DNA from: Plazaster borealis
Taxonomy: Eukaryota; Echinodermata; Asteroidea; Forcipulatida; Labidiasteridae
Direction of reading: 5' to 3'
DNA: 64,000 bases
NCBI GenBank assembly: GCA_021014325.1
Contig: CM037462.1
Coordinates: 18,248,135 to 18,312,134, forward strand
Every line of letters starts with the position of its first letter. The stretch's first letter is position 1. Positions 11,448-24,608 of the stretch are shown here, piece by piece. The translations under genes were made by a program, and so were the position numbers. The notes beneath the pieces are model-generated. The model made no database searches. It was not told where the DNA came from and worked only from the letters and a program-made list of their open reading frames with translations.

Positions 11448-11643
11448 AGGCCAATTTCATCGAGCTTAATAAGCACACAAGTTTGATAAGCAGTGAAAAA
11501 TCTTGCTCAGCAGAAACAGGTTACCAGCCATGCCAAACTGCAATGTAATGCATACCACTGGTTACTTGCTACATTTTGCTAAGCAGATTAATTTCCTAAG
11601 CATTTTATATTCTGCAGTGACAGCTCTTAGAAATCGGTCCCAG
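11448..11643 (+). mobile_element. C-family MITE, diverged
   Basis: GGCCAATTTCATCGAGCTTA on the left and CAGCTCTTAGAAATCGGTCC on the right are diverged inverted ends. GGTTACCAGCCATGCCAAAC inside matches the family core. Confidence 0.65.
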
Positions 11644-12167
11644 ATTCTCCTAAATAAGCCTATTTTACCTGTACTGTATAAAACTGTAATGCACATCGTC
11701 TGTGATCTTTCACCATACACAAAATGCTTAAAATGATATGGTCACAAAAGTAAACATTTTCCAGGCATGTCCTTAGCATGGCAGGCAAGAAAAACAATTT
11801 CAAAAGAAACTCATGAAGCAAAAAAAAACATTTAACAAAAAAAGCTGAATCTTAAAAATGCTGTATGGCTAAGGCAACATACAGAACAAAAACAGAATCA
11901 AGTGGATTTCACCTACATGATGCTGGCGTGATAGAACCATCTGAAAATCGTGAGGGGTGGAGCATGCAAAAGAAGAAAGTAACAGTTAGTGTGCAACAAA
12001 GTTTTGGGGAAGGGTTATTCTGGGGAAAGAGGGACAGTATTTTTTCTTCCTTGCAAAGGTGTGGGCAGATCTATGGAGGCATAGAAAGCATTTGCAATTG
12101 GGAGGGGGGGGGGTAGGATATTTAGAGAGGCTGTCCACCTTGGAGACAATCTGATCTTTTACTCATT

Positions 12168-12336
12168 CAGTCCCGGTACTTCATTTTTAAAAGGGCAAAC
12201 TGCAAGGCAGTTTCTCCTTGGTGAGGAGCACTTCAATGGGAATACAAAAATTCCTTCTGAAACATTTCAAGGGGCACCAAGGCAATGAGGCATGGAGACG
12301 GTTGCCCCGTTGCCTCCTCGAAGTATCATGCCTGCT
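12168..12336 (+). mobile_element. G-family MITE
   Basis: Contains GTACTTCATTTTTAAAAGGG, AGTTTCTCCTTGGTGAGG, ATTTCAAGGGGCACCAAGGC and the terminal TCGAAGTATCATGCC. Preceded at 12106-12112 by a G run. Confidence 0.7.
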
Positions 12337-13255
12337 CATTCAAGATTACGACACGCATTGAACCCTCCAAAATCCTAAAATAGCTTTGAGATAAAGAAAT
12401 GTAAATTTGACCAGATAAGATTGTCTCAACAAGTGATGTCCCCGTCTTTAAAAAGCAACAATGGTCATTTAGCAACAGTACCGCATAAAATATTGGCTAC
12501 AAGCAAACAAATTATAGGAGGCAATAAAACCAGCTGGCCCCTAAATAACTAAACTTTGCTTATGTACATACATAAAAATAGAATTAATTTAATTCTCCAA
12601 CGCTAATTGAACTAATTATAAATGCATACATCATTATTTAGAGCATATTCTAATGAGCGCAAAATGCTTTAAAAAGCAGCAAAGTTAGGCCACTATATGC
12701 AACAGTATGTTGAACACTAATTCATTACAGATTTTTAGAGCAACTTGCTAACTGCATTTAGTGTTACATGTACCTTCAAGTCGCACATTAACCCTCCTAC
12801 TGTCTGATCTGAACCTTCAATATCATCCATATACTTATGAATTAAATACTACAAATTGTAAACTATGCCAGCTTGAAATCTGAAACATGTACATGAACAC
12901 AGCTTTATATGTACTGTACATGTAGTGTAGTGCAGTCCTGTGCACAGTTCTGCCACCCTACACAACCTGTGCAGTTGAATGGTTTCAAATGGTTAGTCAG
13001 CTGGCTGGAAAATGTTACCAAGAGAGTAAGAGGGTTAATGAGTTAATAGTAAGGTTTCGTTGGTGCTCAGTTAGCGCAAGGACAATTTTTAAGTGGCTGT
13101 GACGTTATCAGTCTTTGCACATCATGACGTTTCATACAACCAGTTTAAGTGTAAAAGTTTAATCAACATGAATAACAGCAGCTTACTAAACAAGAAAGTA
13201 AACTGAAAAGTAAAACTCATCAATTTCCTCAAATTCTGGAGAGGAAGACGGGGTT
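12337..13255. other. Non-coding AT-rich stretch
   Basis: No gene, RNA or clear repeat recognised. Palindromic TGTACATG motifs are frequent (12888-12925). Confidence 0.4.
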
Positions 13256-13521
13256 CAGGGTCCTCCCCAGGATTTTTCAAAACTGTGGGGTATTCTGGAA
13301 CCCAAATTTGTTGATATTTGGCCGAAGCACGCTGAAGTGAAACAAGGTCTTTGGAATGTTTTCTACTTGGTGTTTATCTTGGTTTTAAAAGCCCTACTGT
13401 GCAATATGGAGCATACATTGGTTTTCTCTTGATGACTTTTGCGAAATTTGCGCGTATTGGCACACAATTATTCGCACACATCGGCCCGATACGCTAGGTT
13501 GAGCATGGGGAAACTCTGGGA
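13256..13521 (+). mobile_element. H-family MITE
   Basis: Starts CAGGGTCCTCCCCAGG and ends CATGGGGAAACTCTG, an imperfect terminal inverted repeat. Body blocks GTTTTCTACTTGGTGTTTAT and CTACTGTGCAATATGGAGCA match the copy at 28940-29210. Confidence 0.75.
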
Positions 13522-15670
13522 AGAACTTAAACATGTTGAATAACCAACACGACCATCAGACAGAAATTGGTCTCGCTATTCATTTGATATTGGATTTCTT
13601 TGGTGTTGTGTGAGTTTTGGTTGTCTATTTTGACTTTGAATGGAGGATTTAATTTGTATGAGTTCATGTGTTTATAGCTTATTTTAAACGTAACAGGGAA
13701 TGGGGGTCATCAGCAAAACCTCTAAACAACCCGTCTGAACAGTTACAATATTGCAGTTAGAATTGCATTCTTACACTCTAACGCTGTGCCAACGAAACCT
13801 CACTATTGTTGCTAGCAAATCATTAAAATGTTTACATTGACCTCAGCAAACTGCACAATGTACATCATTAGATAAATACTAAATATTGACAATGACAAGA
13901 GTAACAACAAATTACAATATATACTATTGTGTAGCGTCCACTCCCTACATGTACTACTTGAACTCCAGCTTATTGTAACATTATTATAATTTTAAAGTAC
14001 TCATAATCATAACAACAGCTCAAGACCAAAGTACAAAGTCTACAATTCTTACCAATGAAAAAAAAACACTAGAAAAATACAAAGTTTACGCGAAGGTACA
14101 CTACGGTCTTTTAACAATGTATAATTAACCTCCTTCTATATTTGCTGAACAATTTTAAATTTTAAATTTGTAATGTTGTCCAGGGGGTCAAAAATTTGTT
14201 CAATATTGTCATGGTAGGGTAGTGTGGAAACTACAACTTTTCAAAATTCAATAACCCACATGCTGATAAATTAAAAGTAAAAGTGACTCCAGTTGATAAA
14301 TCTGTTGATACCCTCATCTCATACAGAGTGTGTCACCTTTTATACACAAGGAGTGACCTTGTTCATTCTGGAGCATTTCCTGGCAGCCAAGACAATTCTG
14401 GACCGTAGGGACTGATTTCATTTTCAGCCATTTTCCTTTTAGACTAAAAAAGTTTTGTACACGCTAAAAATTGAGTAGCAAATGATGATTATTGAGTACC
14501 AATCGAGACATTTTGTGTAGCATTTTGCTGAGCTATACAAAGGAAATGGTTCACTACACCAAGATTACTTCATAATATCAAGAGTTGTAACAACTGAACA
14601 AGCTAGGTGTGCCACATTGATAAAAATCACATAAGATTTTCTGTCGTCTACAAATGAGGAGTTGTGTAGAAATTGTGCCTGCACGAAGTCCAGGCTGTGT
14701 AGCTATTTTGTAAATGTGCGATTTCGCAGGTTACACAGGTTATATTTTTGCTGTATAATAAAGACACTTTCTACTGTCTCAGATCTGAAGGCACAGCAAG
14801 CATCCTACAGTATGGTGCAAGCTTCTAGTGTACAATGACTACAGAAGCATGATAATGAAAAATGCACCATGACGAGCATGCTTTCATCATTGTAAACATT
14901 CCATGAATTTGTACATTTAGAGACAATATTATGAGCCAATAAAACATGCATTATGAAATAAGAATGAGTCAAGGTGATGAGCGTATGTATTTTGTAAAAA
15001 TGGGCATGTCTTCATTATTTGTTGTTATAACAACGTTATACTTAATGTAAATCAACCAAAAAAATGAAAAAGCAACAAAAACACAGACAGATATTTTGCG
15101 GTGTATACATTACAGTGTAGTGTGTACATAAATTGTATACTATCACAGTCCCTTGCATATGAAAACACTGCAGACTATGCAATAATCCCCCTCAATTACC
15201 AGGGGCAGTCAGGCAGAATGCCTTCATAAACACGTAACTGTCTCAATTAACCAAGGCTTTGCTTCCATATAATGTGTACAGATTTCTCCCCAATGCAAAC
15301 GAGAACACTTAATACATGTACTGTATGATCAACCTTGTCCCCAGCCCAGGGCTTGTTGTTCTCCTCATCCTCTTTCATTCATCCCCCAATGTAGTGCAAC
15401 GATGGGGAGGGTTGTTTTTCAACGGAAATGTTTACGTCCAGAATCCTTGTTACAAAATATTTTAGAGATGATTCTGGAAAAAGGACTTACAATTTCTCCA
15501 TTTGAAACATATTCCACAATAAGTTCATTGAATATAGCATGGAATCAGATTGAATTATTCTAGCATAGTACATCAGATATCCATGTTATTTTAATCAAAT
15601 GAATTGTTATAAATAGGAGAAAAATATACTTGGTTTCATTCTCTTTGTGGGTGTTCACTTACATGTATTA
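13522..15670. other. Non-coding AT-rich stretch
   Basis: I see no exon, RNA gene or assignable repeat here. The sequence is AT-rich with many short stops in all frames. Confidence 0.45.
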
Positions 15671-15779
15671 GAAAGTTCATACCAGTAGCAATCCACAAGA
15701 GAAATATTTCCGTCTGAAAAGTCACTGATTCTAAAGTTCATACCAGTACTAATCCTCCAGAGAAATATTTCCATCTGAA
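15671..15779. repeat. Direct duplication, period 62 bp
   Basis: Blocks starting AAAGTTCATACCAGTA at 15671 and 15733 each run about 47 bp to AGAAATATTTCC-TCTGAAA with few differences. A poly-T tract of about 24 bases follows at 15858-15881. Confidence 0.75.
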
Positions 15780-15994
15780 ATACTTTCAAATACTGCCAAA
15801 ATGAAAATAAGACTTGATACAAATGAGCACAAAATTCCTGATAAAGACTGTTCTTGTTGTTTTTTTTTTTTTTTTTTTTTTCTGCGACAAAATATGACCA
15901 CCGCAAAAAATATGTAAAATTTTCACATGAAATACAATGCTCATTGAATTATAGGATGGGACGAATTTACTAAAATGAGTTGTAACTACACACG

Positions 15995-16226
15995 TCGTCT
16001 GCTCAGGACTATAAGGTCATTAATGCAATATGTATGGGTTTCATAAAATTGCTTAATTGCATATTTTGGAGCTCCTGGTGAATGGGGTTTATTGATGAAG
16101 AGTGGTCTCCAAAGTATTTTGTTCGGCAAAAAGAAGCACTCATTTTCTAAGTAAAACATTGTTGATTTTGATTTATTTTTTCAAATTTATGGACGCATTT
16201 TTCATTTGATGACCTTTTGATCATTA
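15995..16226 (+). repeat. O-family dispersed repeat, copy 1
   Basis: Shares TTTCATAAAATTGCTT, AAGAGTGGTCTCCAAAGTA and CCTTTTGATCATTA, in the same order and spacing, with 36861-37072. Type of element unknown. Confidence 0.65.
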
Positions 16227-16640
16227 CGAGTATGAAATGACAATAAATTCATGACCTTTAACACTGAGCCGACAATGCATTTAAATGCAGCTTTCCTTTA
16301 AATGGTATTTTGAATTCCATGCATGACTACTTTAATCAGGGGGGGGGTGGTTAGAACAAAACACCTGTTTTCTTATTATAACAAAGCTAGCAGCCAAAAC
16401 ACTTGAAAAATTTACCTAGGGGGATATAAGTGGAGAACCATGTCCAGTTACCATGATGCACACTCTGTGCAAAACTGTTGCCATGACAATAAATATGATA
16501 TCAGTAAGTAAAGGTTTCAAAGCCAACTGACAGCTCCCTGATTTATGCAAGGCGATGACATCAGGCCCAACCAGAACTGTAAAAACATCTTCTTTTAATA
16601 AATCACGCCACAACCGCTTGGGTAAAAAAAAACCTAGTCC

Positions 16641-17016
16641 TTAAAGGCACTTTACACGCTTGGTAATTACTCAAAATATATATTAACATAAAAACTGACT
16701 TGTTAACGAGCAACGGAGAGCTGTCGATAGTATAAAACATTGTAGGAAACGACTCCCTCTGAAGTAACGTAGCTTTTGAGAAAGAGGTAATTTCTCACTA
16801 AAATAATGAAAGACTTCTTGCAAGAAGCCTTTTATTCCTATCTGAAAGCACACAAATTTGTACAACAAGGGTGTTTTTTCTTTCAACATTTTCTTGCAAC
16901 TTCGATGACCAATTGAGCCCAAATTTTCACAGGCTTGTTATTTTATGCATATGTTGGGATACACCAAGTGATAACACTGGTCTTTGACAATTACCAAACG
17001 TGTTCAGTGCCTTTAA
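16641..17016 (-). mobile_element. A-family TTAA MITE
   Basis: TTAAAGGCACTTTACACGCT on the left and GTGTTCAGTGCCTTTAA on the right are inverted ends with TTAA at each side (16641-16644 and 17013-17016). The interior includes the palindromic CTTCTTGCAAGAAG. A 79-codon frame here recurs in other A copies because the copies are similar. Confidence 0.85.
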
Positions 17017-19423
17017 AGAATACTAGCCTGGAGCCGTTAATTTCTGAGCTGCAGTTGTCTCATGGTGGTGTGTGGTGTGTGAATTTATTATGCCAATCCA
17101 AATAAACTGGTTTGATATTATAGGGGAAGGAGAGGGAGATGGAAGGAAGACACAGAGAGAGAGTAAGTGTCTGAAGATGGGGGAGAAGATAATGGATCAA
17201 TGATTGATCACAGAGTCAATGTTAATGCATTTGCAGAAGACCGTGATGTATTAGCAGAAGCATCAGAACATACAAGTACATGAAATGTAGTATGGATTTA
17301 TGTTGGCAAAATATTAACCCTGAATGGGTGCAGTCAACACTGCACACATCCAATCTAAATATGCTATCATATCAAAGGTCAGGCATAATCAGAGTCCAAA
17401 GATTGAGTTTCCATTTAGCTGAAAGATTTTGATGGGCATGAGATGGTTCCAGACCAAAGTGGCAACAAGATCAGGTACAGGCAGTAAGATAATTGATTAT
17501 ACTGTACAACTGTAAATGTATGGACCCTCTGTAAATGTGTGGACCTTTCTGATACTTTAACCATCTTATTAACAGGCCCCCCTTCCCATCTAATCAAATT
17601 AAAAATGGATGTACCATGAAGCAGGAAGATCAAAATAGTCCGAACCCATTTTCGGTGTATATGAAAACCAGTTTCATTATTGCTATCGCACAAAGGGCAC
17701 ATGACATGAACAAACAAACAAAAAACACTGGTGTCACGAGAAAAAAGTATAAAACTGATTAAATCATGTAACCTTTAAATGGCATCATTCGAAGAAAATA
17801 CATTTAAAAAAAACGTCTTAACCCTCATTTTGTGCTTAAAAAATCAACCATGTAAAAAAACATAAAAAGTACCCACAAACTAACTTGCACATAAAATCTA
17901 CACACACTACGTTAAAATGGAATTCACACAATGACAGACTTTACAGCTTGCATTTTTCATAATTGATTATTTTTGTGATTTACCTTAAATTAAAATAATT
18001 CATGCCTTTCTGGTTGAACCCACAACCACCAGAGCACCATCAATCAATCACACTCTTTAGACATGGACCAGAGGTATATATATAAATTAACCGAGTATGC
18101 CGATTCTAAATTTATACTCAGCTCTCTGGATTGTATTCACCATAGAATATGAACTCAACGCTTGACCTGCCAGCATCATACTCTTATTGAGGCTGGGATA
18201 TATTTTAATATTGTTCTATACCGCGTGTGTGGAGAATGGAGTGTGCCGATCATTAATTAAACCTTTACTTGTGAGAGATGGTGATGGGTACGGTTAAATG
18301 GACAGGGCGATTCAAATCATCGCCAGAACGCAACACTTGAGGCATCTGATTTTTACATTATTCTAGCTCCTGGCACACATAACTAATACAGCATGTCTCA
18401 TATTTTGAATATGTAATGTGTACATCTATATTGCAAAGTAAGGGAACGTACATTGTATAGGCCTATATGCTTTGTATGCAAGGATGTTCCTTGTATCTAC
18501 ATAAAACACAGCAGACAAATAGAGTGCTTTTGTACACTCTGTCATACCATACATTGTACATTGAGTACTGCAGTAGTCAGTACATGTGTATTACATCCTG
18601 GAATATAGAATAAACAACAAACAGTAATTCATATCATTATAAAGATTATGGTATACTGTGCATGGAGAAAGGAATAGCCGTACATGTACTGTTTATAAAA
18701 GCACATGTACATGTACATGTAATGGTATTGCCAACAGAGTGGGGACAGCAGAACTGTAGTACAGGTACATTGTACATGTACATTCGTGTAGGCCCTACAT
18801 CATGCAAAATATTTCTATTCCTTCATGCTGTGTGGTGTGCTACACATTTTTCCTTGACGTTTCACTTTAAATTGTGCTTTTCATTCATGTACATACGTGT
18901 ATGTGTACACAGTATTATAGTATGTATGAATAACATGCTTTGTGTTAATATTTTGGTTTTAAGGTTTGTTTATTAAATCCCGATCAATAATGAACAAACC
19001 TGATGTACAATGTAGAACACGTAAGATTCTTTAAGACACATTTACATGTGTGTTTCATTACTCATAATCACACCAATGCTAATATCAAATCTCTACCATT
19101 ATATCCCAATGCATTTGAAACCTTCCAGGCAAATTGGCCTCATTACCCTTAGCTAAAAATAGCACTCAGCTGTCGGAAGAAATGAGAGTAATGCTTGTGA
19201 AGGTCCACGGATGCCAACAGGCGGAGCACCACTAAGTAGCTCCATGGTATTACTGTACACTGAACGTACATTTAACCTATTTGTACCAATGGTGGTACAT
19301 GGACACTGTATTACATACAATGAAACTGCATAAATCAGTCCTTCATTTTAAGAAATACAAGGAGAGCTACAAGCTGCTCTCTTTAAATTATTAAGGAAAG
19401 CTCTTACCACTCCTCAGAACCAA
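17017..19423. other. Non-coding stretch with TACATG-rich patch
   Basis: No gene recognised. GAGAGGGAGATGGAAGGAAG purine-rich sequence lies near 17130. ACATGTACATGTACATGTAA at about 18704-18723, inside 18680-18790, is a short palindromic repeat. Confidence 0.4.
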
Positions 19424-19503
19424 ACTTCACACATAAGTGCCATGAGCATAACTGAGTGACGAATTTGAGCACTATATATAAGAAGCCACTAATATTGTTG
19501 TTA
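19424..19503 (+). repeat. SINE 3' tail fragment
   Basis: AGTGCCATGAGCATAACTGA, then GCACTATATATAAGAAGCCA and a short TTGTTG end, match the tail of the SINE at 97-522. Head and centre are missing, as expected for 5' truncation. Confidence 0.65.
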
Positions 19504-20092
19504 TCAAAATATCAAAAAGTGAAATCAAACCACGATTTCAAACATTTCTGAATGTTCATGTTAGATTTAAGCACCTACTTTACATGTAATAAAAGTACAT
19601 GTACTGTACCGTTGACAATATGTATAGGATTGGCGGATTGTTATTTTTGTTACACGATCAAATAAATTGCCACATAAAATAAAATGCCACATCCGTACAA
19701 ATTACTTCCTGCTGTGAGTAATATTCAAATTTTCAAAGAGTTTTAAAAAATCTACTTTAAATTTTACGGAGTGCTATTTTTCGCAATCCTCAGACAAGGT
19801 ACAGAAGTGTGGAGGAGTGCAAATGCACTCGTACTTCTTAAAAAATGATTGTCTGTTATAATATAAAATTAAATAATATAAAATATAATATATGTCTGAT
19901 GACCCCGTTATCAGGAGCAAATAGGTGAACTGTTTGTGGCTCAAAAAGCTGAAAGCTTTGTAGGGGGAAAAACTCTGGGCAGGCTGACCTCTGAACTAGG
20001 TGTGTGTGTGATTGTATAAAATAAGACCATGTGTAGTTCTTGAATAGGTCTGGTTGAATACCAAAGTTTTGCCCATCTCTTTCGAAACTAAA

Positions 20093-20442
20093 GGCATAAG
20101 GCCAAATAAAAATAAAAACTTGCCCACATAGCGTCCCCGCCCGGTTCCTTCTCAGAAGCCGCCTATTTTTTATTTGTTTATTTTTTTTTAAAGAAAAAAT
20201 TGATACATTTTTAATGATCCCTGACGATTTTTTTTTTTTTAAATAAATACGATCGTATTCTAGACTTTAGCACACCGAAAAAAGCACACCGAAAAAAGCT
20301 GGCAACCATCTTGAAAAATAGCCCGGCCGATTGTCTCGAAAAATGTGTTGGGCGGCCATTTTTGAAGAAAAAAAAAGGCCCTCCTTCCTTTTTTCAAAAA
20401 GGCAGAACGCTAAACATGTTTTGTTTTTTTGGGCCTAATGCA
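20093..20442. mobile_element. L-family element, shorter copy
   Basis: Left end GGCATAAGGCCAAATAAAAA and right end GTTTTTTTGGGCCTAATGC are inverted and match the L1 TIR at 6923. The interior includes AGCGTCCCCGCCC and GGCGGCCATTTTTG. Two adjacent copies of AGCACACCGAAAAA sit near 20269-20300. Confidence 0.6.
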
Positions 20443-22141
20443 GTATCAATACTTCGGAGATGTCAGTCAAGTATATAAGAAGAGCAACCATGCATGGAGA
20501 CTGAATTTGAGAAACACTCGCAAATGTGCATTGTACTCCCCGCGTACCATCAAGTAAACCCACAATAAAGTGCCAACACTTGACTCACGACCCAACTCAT
20601 CTAGCGAACACAAACACTAATGCGTCAATTGGGGGTCACAACAAGCGCTGAGGGGGTAACAGCCACAGACCCCTGGTAATGGTTACAACAACCCCGCACG
20701 CTTTTCTTCTGTGTATCCCAACAGAATGGCTTGGATTCCTGTTCGCATTAAAACCTGAAAAGGTTACACATTCCCATAGGATACTTCCTGGATATCGGAT
20801 GGGCAATATGTAAATTCTTTTGAGGAGGGGAGAGCGAGCTATCTCGACAGACAAGACTCTCTTCAATCCAGACTGTGTGTGCCACTGCCATGCATTTTTT
20901 TCCAAAGACTGACTGAGTAGTAAAACACATCGTTTGTCAGCAAAAGTAGTGTCATCTCAAACACATTTCCAATATCTGACTAAAAAGGTATTATTTTTTA
21001 CAAACTCAGTGAAACTTCCTACATCCGTACAAGGCCAAGTATCTTGCTGCCTTTAAATCTAGAGAACTTATCATTTTCAATGCTGATCAGACTCTAAAAC
21101 ACCACATCAAAAGTGTGATGAATCAAAGACGGCCACACACAAATGAAATTTTCAATGGTTATCCTTATTGTTAAAATTCTTGAAAAACAAATGCTTTGAA
21201 TGAATGCACTCTTGGAAAAGTAATCGCACATACTTTCCCGTTAAATGTAAATAAGTCACAAGGATGTGTATTCAAGAAAATTAATTTTGCTCAAATGCAA
21301 ACACAAGAATTGACATATAAAAAATGTACTTTGTTTTTTCAACAACTGTACATTGAAATGTCGACTCATATAATCGCCCCATGTACAACTTGAGCCTATA
21401 ATTTGTGTTAGCCACAAGAGTTGAAGTAAATCAATAGGCATTTCAGCACAGGCTGTCCTCCAACATTCAATCTAATCTCCTATCATGTGTTGATGTGCCT
21501 CTAAGAGCAATCTCTGATGACGTGCACAGCATCAGCAAGACCTTGCTCCATCAAATGCCACTTACTTTTATATCGCATAATCAGGCTAGATGCAACTCCA
21601 GATGCGTACAGTGTGTCCGCCAGAAACCCAAATATCTGATCAGTGAGGGGAGTGCCCGAGGAATGTGTGCAGTTGTCGTCCATGACGTTTTAAAAACTAC
21701 GCAAACATTTACGAACCCCAAATGCCGACCTGCTGAAATACTGAATTGAGATTACAACCAACTACGCTACATGTCTACTAGTCCTGGAGTATACATTAGT
21801 ATAGATTTTTTTTTCACCGTCAGGCTCTGTGAGTGTAATGGTGTCAGATTGGGAATCTGCATTAATGAATGTATAATCACATTTCTTGTGGGGATGAGAT
21901 TGCATAACAGTATCGAGTACAATGTACGTTGTTACTGTATCGGGAACACATCCACTTGCAAAAGAAATATAATGACATTACAGTACAGTAAGCACATAGG
22001 CCTACATATGTATGAAACAGAAAAACATGACAATATCTTATCATAATGACAGCATCACAGACACCTGCCAGAGAACACTGGCACCATTATGTACGAAGCA
22101 ATTTCCCATCAACTTCCCAGTTATTCACCAACAATCATAGT
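20443..22141. other. Non-coding stretch
   Basis: No convincing exon. Frames of up to 91 codons (for example 21771-22046) have no recognisable domain. No repeat was assigned. Confidence 0.4.
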
Positions 22142-22520
22142 TTAAAGGCACTGAACACGTTTGGAAATTGTCAAAGACCAGTGTTCTCACTTGGTATACC
22201 CCAACATACAGTATGCATAAAATAACAAGCTCGTGAAAATTTTTGCTCAATTGTTCATCGAAGTTGCAAGAAAATGATGAAAGAAAAAACACCCTTTTCG
22301 TACAAATTTGTGTGCTTTCAGATAGGAATAAAAACTTCTTGCAAGAAGTTTTTATTATTTTAGTGAGAAATTACCTCTTTCTCAAAAACTACGTTACTTC
22401 AGAGGGAGTCGTTTCCTACAATGTTTTATACTATCAACAGCTCTCCGTTGCTTGTTACCAAGTAAGTTTTTATGCTAATATTTGTTTTGAGTAATTACCA
22501 AACGTGTACGATACCTTTAA
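22142..22520 (+). mobile_element. A-family TTAA MITE
   Basis: TTAAAGGCACTGAACACGTT to GTACGATACCTTTAA with TTAA at both ends. The interior has TGCAAGAAGTTTTTATTATT and TACTATCAACAGCTCTCCGT as in the other copies. Confidence 0.88.
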
Positions 22521-22897
22521 GTTTCATTAAGGAATTAGTCTGATAATTCAAAATTGGATTTGGGACAGGTACACTCCCTTTAAAACATTTTTAAAAATTA
22601 GTCAGTGACCATTTGTTTTAATCTGTTTCAAATTTAGTTTACCTTGAATTCCTATTTTTAAACATTGGTATCACTTTAATGTGTGATTTGAATTGTACTG
22701 CAAAGGATCATTCCCATTTCCTTTCCCAATCAAACTTCCCCACCTCTTTACATCTTTGCATGTTTCTTAAATGATTACCTGGTGCTTTCAGCTTTGTATT
22801 TGGTTGATTGTACATGAAGTGATTGTCATGTATTTCGTTGTGCTTCTAAACTAAGCTGGCTTGGCTGGGGCCTGTGGAAGACCAGTGGATTCCACTG

Positions 22898-23070
22898 CAG
22901 GCCTGATACTTCATTCTTGAAAGGGCAAGACGGATTTTCTTTGGTAAGTGCACCTCAATGAGGAAAATGTAAATTTGTACTGAAATATTTCAAGGGGCAC
23001 CAAGGAAATGACCAATTAGGGCATGGAGGCAGTTGCCTCTCATTGCCTCCGTGTACAGTATCAGGCCAGC
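22898..23070 (+). mobile_element. G-family MITE
   Basis: Inverted ends CAGGCCTGATACTTCATTC and GTACAGTATCAGGCC; interior CAAGGGGCACCAAGG and TTGCCTCTCATTGCCTCCG. One of the best-preserved G copies. Confidence 0.8.
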
Positions 23071-23840
23071 ACTAGGCATCCCAGCACTTAAAATTAAAAA
23101 TAAATAAATAAAATAATTCTGGTTAATTAATTTTATGTAATTAGATGAACAATTCAAAAATATGACATTCTTGTATTCCCAGTACTCTTACTAAAAGTTT
23201 TAACTTGATCAGTTTCAATCAATTTCTTACAAATTCTTCATGTCATTGAATTCAATTTTTCAAAATGTCAGGACCTAAAAGCTGTTCATGACTGTAGTCC
23301 CATTGTTCCTTAAGAACCTGGATTTAAAACAAATGCATGTTGTAGAATCTTTTTTATGTACAATACATGTACCTTGCAAATCTCATAACGTCTCTCTGAT
23401 AAAATCTTCATTTACATGTAAATTTATGGATACAATGCGTGTAAGCAATCAAAAACCGCAGCAAAATCCAATAAAAATCATTGTGCGTGGTGTACATGTA
23501 CTGTACAAACAACTTTTGAACTTCCAATATTCATGAAAATATCATTGTACGTGTACTTCTTGCAGGCAATGGAGGCCTGCCTTCGTGTAGTATGTGCTTT
23601 ATCAATGAAAAAGTGCCTTTCCCAAGTTACAAGAACGAATTCATGTGTACAGTGTAAGTTCCTTTTATGAAATGAGCAGATTTCAAAACATTTCATGTAC
23701 TGAACACTTCACAGTACATGTAGTTGATGTCAATTTGTGCATAAATGTAAAATGTACATATATAATTGTGTACAGCGAACACGTTAAAATCTTTATTTGA
23801 GTAGTACAATGAAAATAAATTGTACAGTACTGTTGTTCCA

Positions 23841-23972
23841 TGGTTCTCTCCAAGAGTTTTCAAAACTGTGGGGCATTCTGGATCAAAAAATGGGAAGTTT
23901 GGCCAAAGCACGCTGAAGCAAAATGAGGTTCTCGGAATGTTTTCTACTTGGTGTTTATCTTGATTTTAATTA
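23841..23972 (+). mobile_element. H-family fragment (left half)
   Basis: GGTTCTCTCCAAGAGTTTTC, GTGGGGCATTCTGGATC and GTTTTCTACTTGGTGTTTAT match the left half of the H copy at 13256. The right half is absent. Confidence 0.7.
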
Positions 23973-23985
23973 ATATAATAATTTG

Positions 23986-24295
23986 GGAGGCTAACCATCC
24001 TTACTGGCAGCTAAGAGCTGAATTGCGAAGGACGCGGCTACAACGTGTTCGATAAGCAGGCATGCAAGGGCGCCTTTGGCAGCCAGCCACATCAACCCAT
24101 TATGACCACGGAGCACAGCCAGAGATCGAAAGTGTTTGATTTTTTCCGAGGGAGGAAAACCGGATGGTCTGGGAAACCCTTGTGGCACAGCAGAGAACCC
24201 ACGCACAACTCAACTCACATTATGGCCCTGGCTGGGTATCGAACCTGGGTCACCTTGGTGAGAGGCGAGCCAACCACAAGCCAACCATGCCACCC
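23986..24295 (-). repeat. Dispersed repeat with tRNA-like end
   Basis: On the minus strand it starts with a tRNA-like region (GGGTGGCATGGTTGGCTTGT and GGTTCGATACCCAGCC as a B-box-like block). It then carries a GGTTTTCCTCCCTCGG block of a type common in invertebrate repeats. Short frames (71-84 codons) cross it. I read it as SINE-like, but the class is uncertain. Confidence 0.5.
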
Positions 24296-24608
24296 TTAAA
24301 GGCACCTGGAAATAGATTTTTTATTTTTTTTTACAGAAGAGTATATGTATTTTTACAGAAGAGTATGTATATTAACAATAAAACGATTTTTTGAGTAATT
24401 GTTTGTCACGATTTATATGTTAAAAAAATTGATAAAGTTGTTTGAGGGCGACTCCGCCCATCCCTTTTTGTGACGTCAATCGAGGCAGACTTCGCCGCGA
24501 TCGAACATTAACCCCCCTCGAACTTGCCTGCATTTACGTGCAAGTAGTGAGCTTGTACGTTTCGTTTAGTTATCCAAAAAAAAGGATTTTTCGTGCATTT
24601 TCCCGACA
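24296..24608 (+). promoter_or_regulatory. Leader of THAP relic; CRE and GC box
   Basis: Begins TTAAAGGCACCTGG, the same start signature as the TTAA elements, then turns AT-rich and later CpG-rich. It contains GGGCGACTCCGCCC and a perfect TGACGTCA at 24472-24479, about 130 bp before the relic start codon. A promoter role for the once-active gene is inference. Confidence 0.35.

Noticed and set aside
16683..16922. Recurring 60-128-codon frames in A elements (also 22243, 37530, 44483, 48123, 55487, 62432)
   Set aside because: They follow from similarity between copies. Frames shift and break between copies, and no domain or start context is shared. A dN/dS test across copies would settle it.
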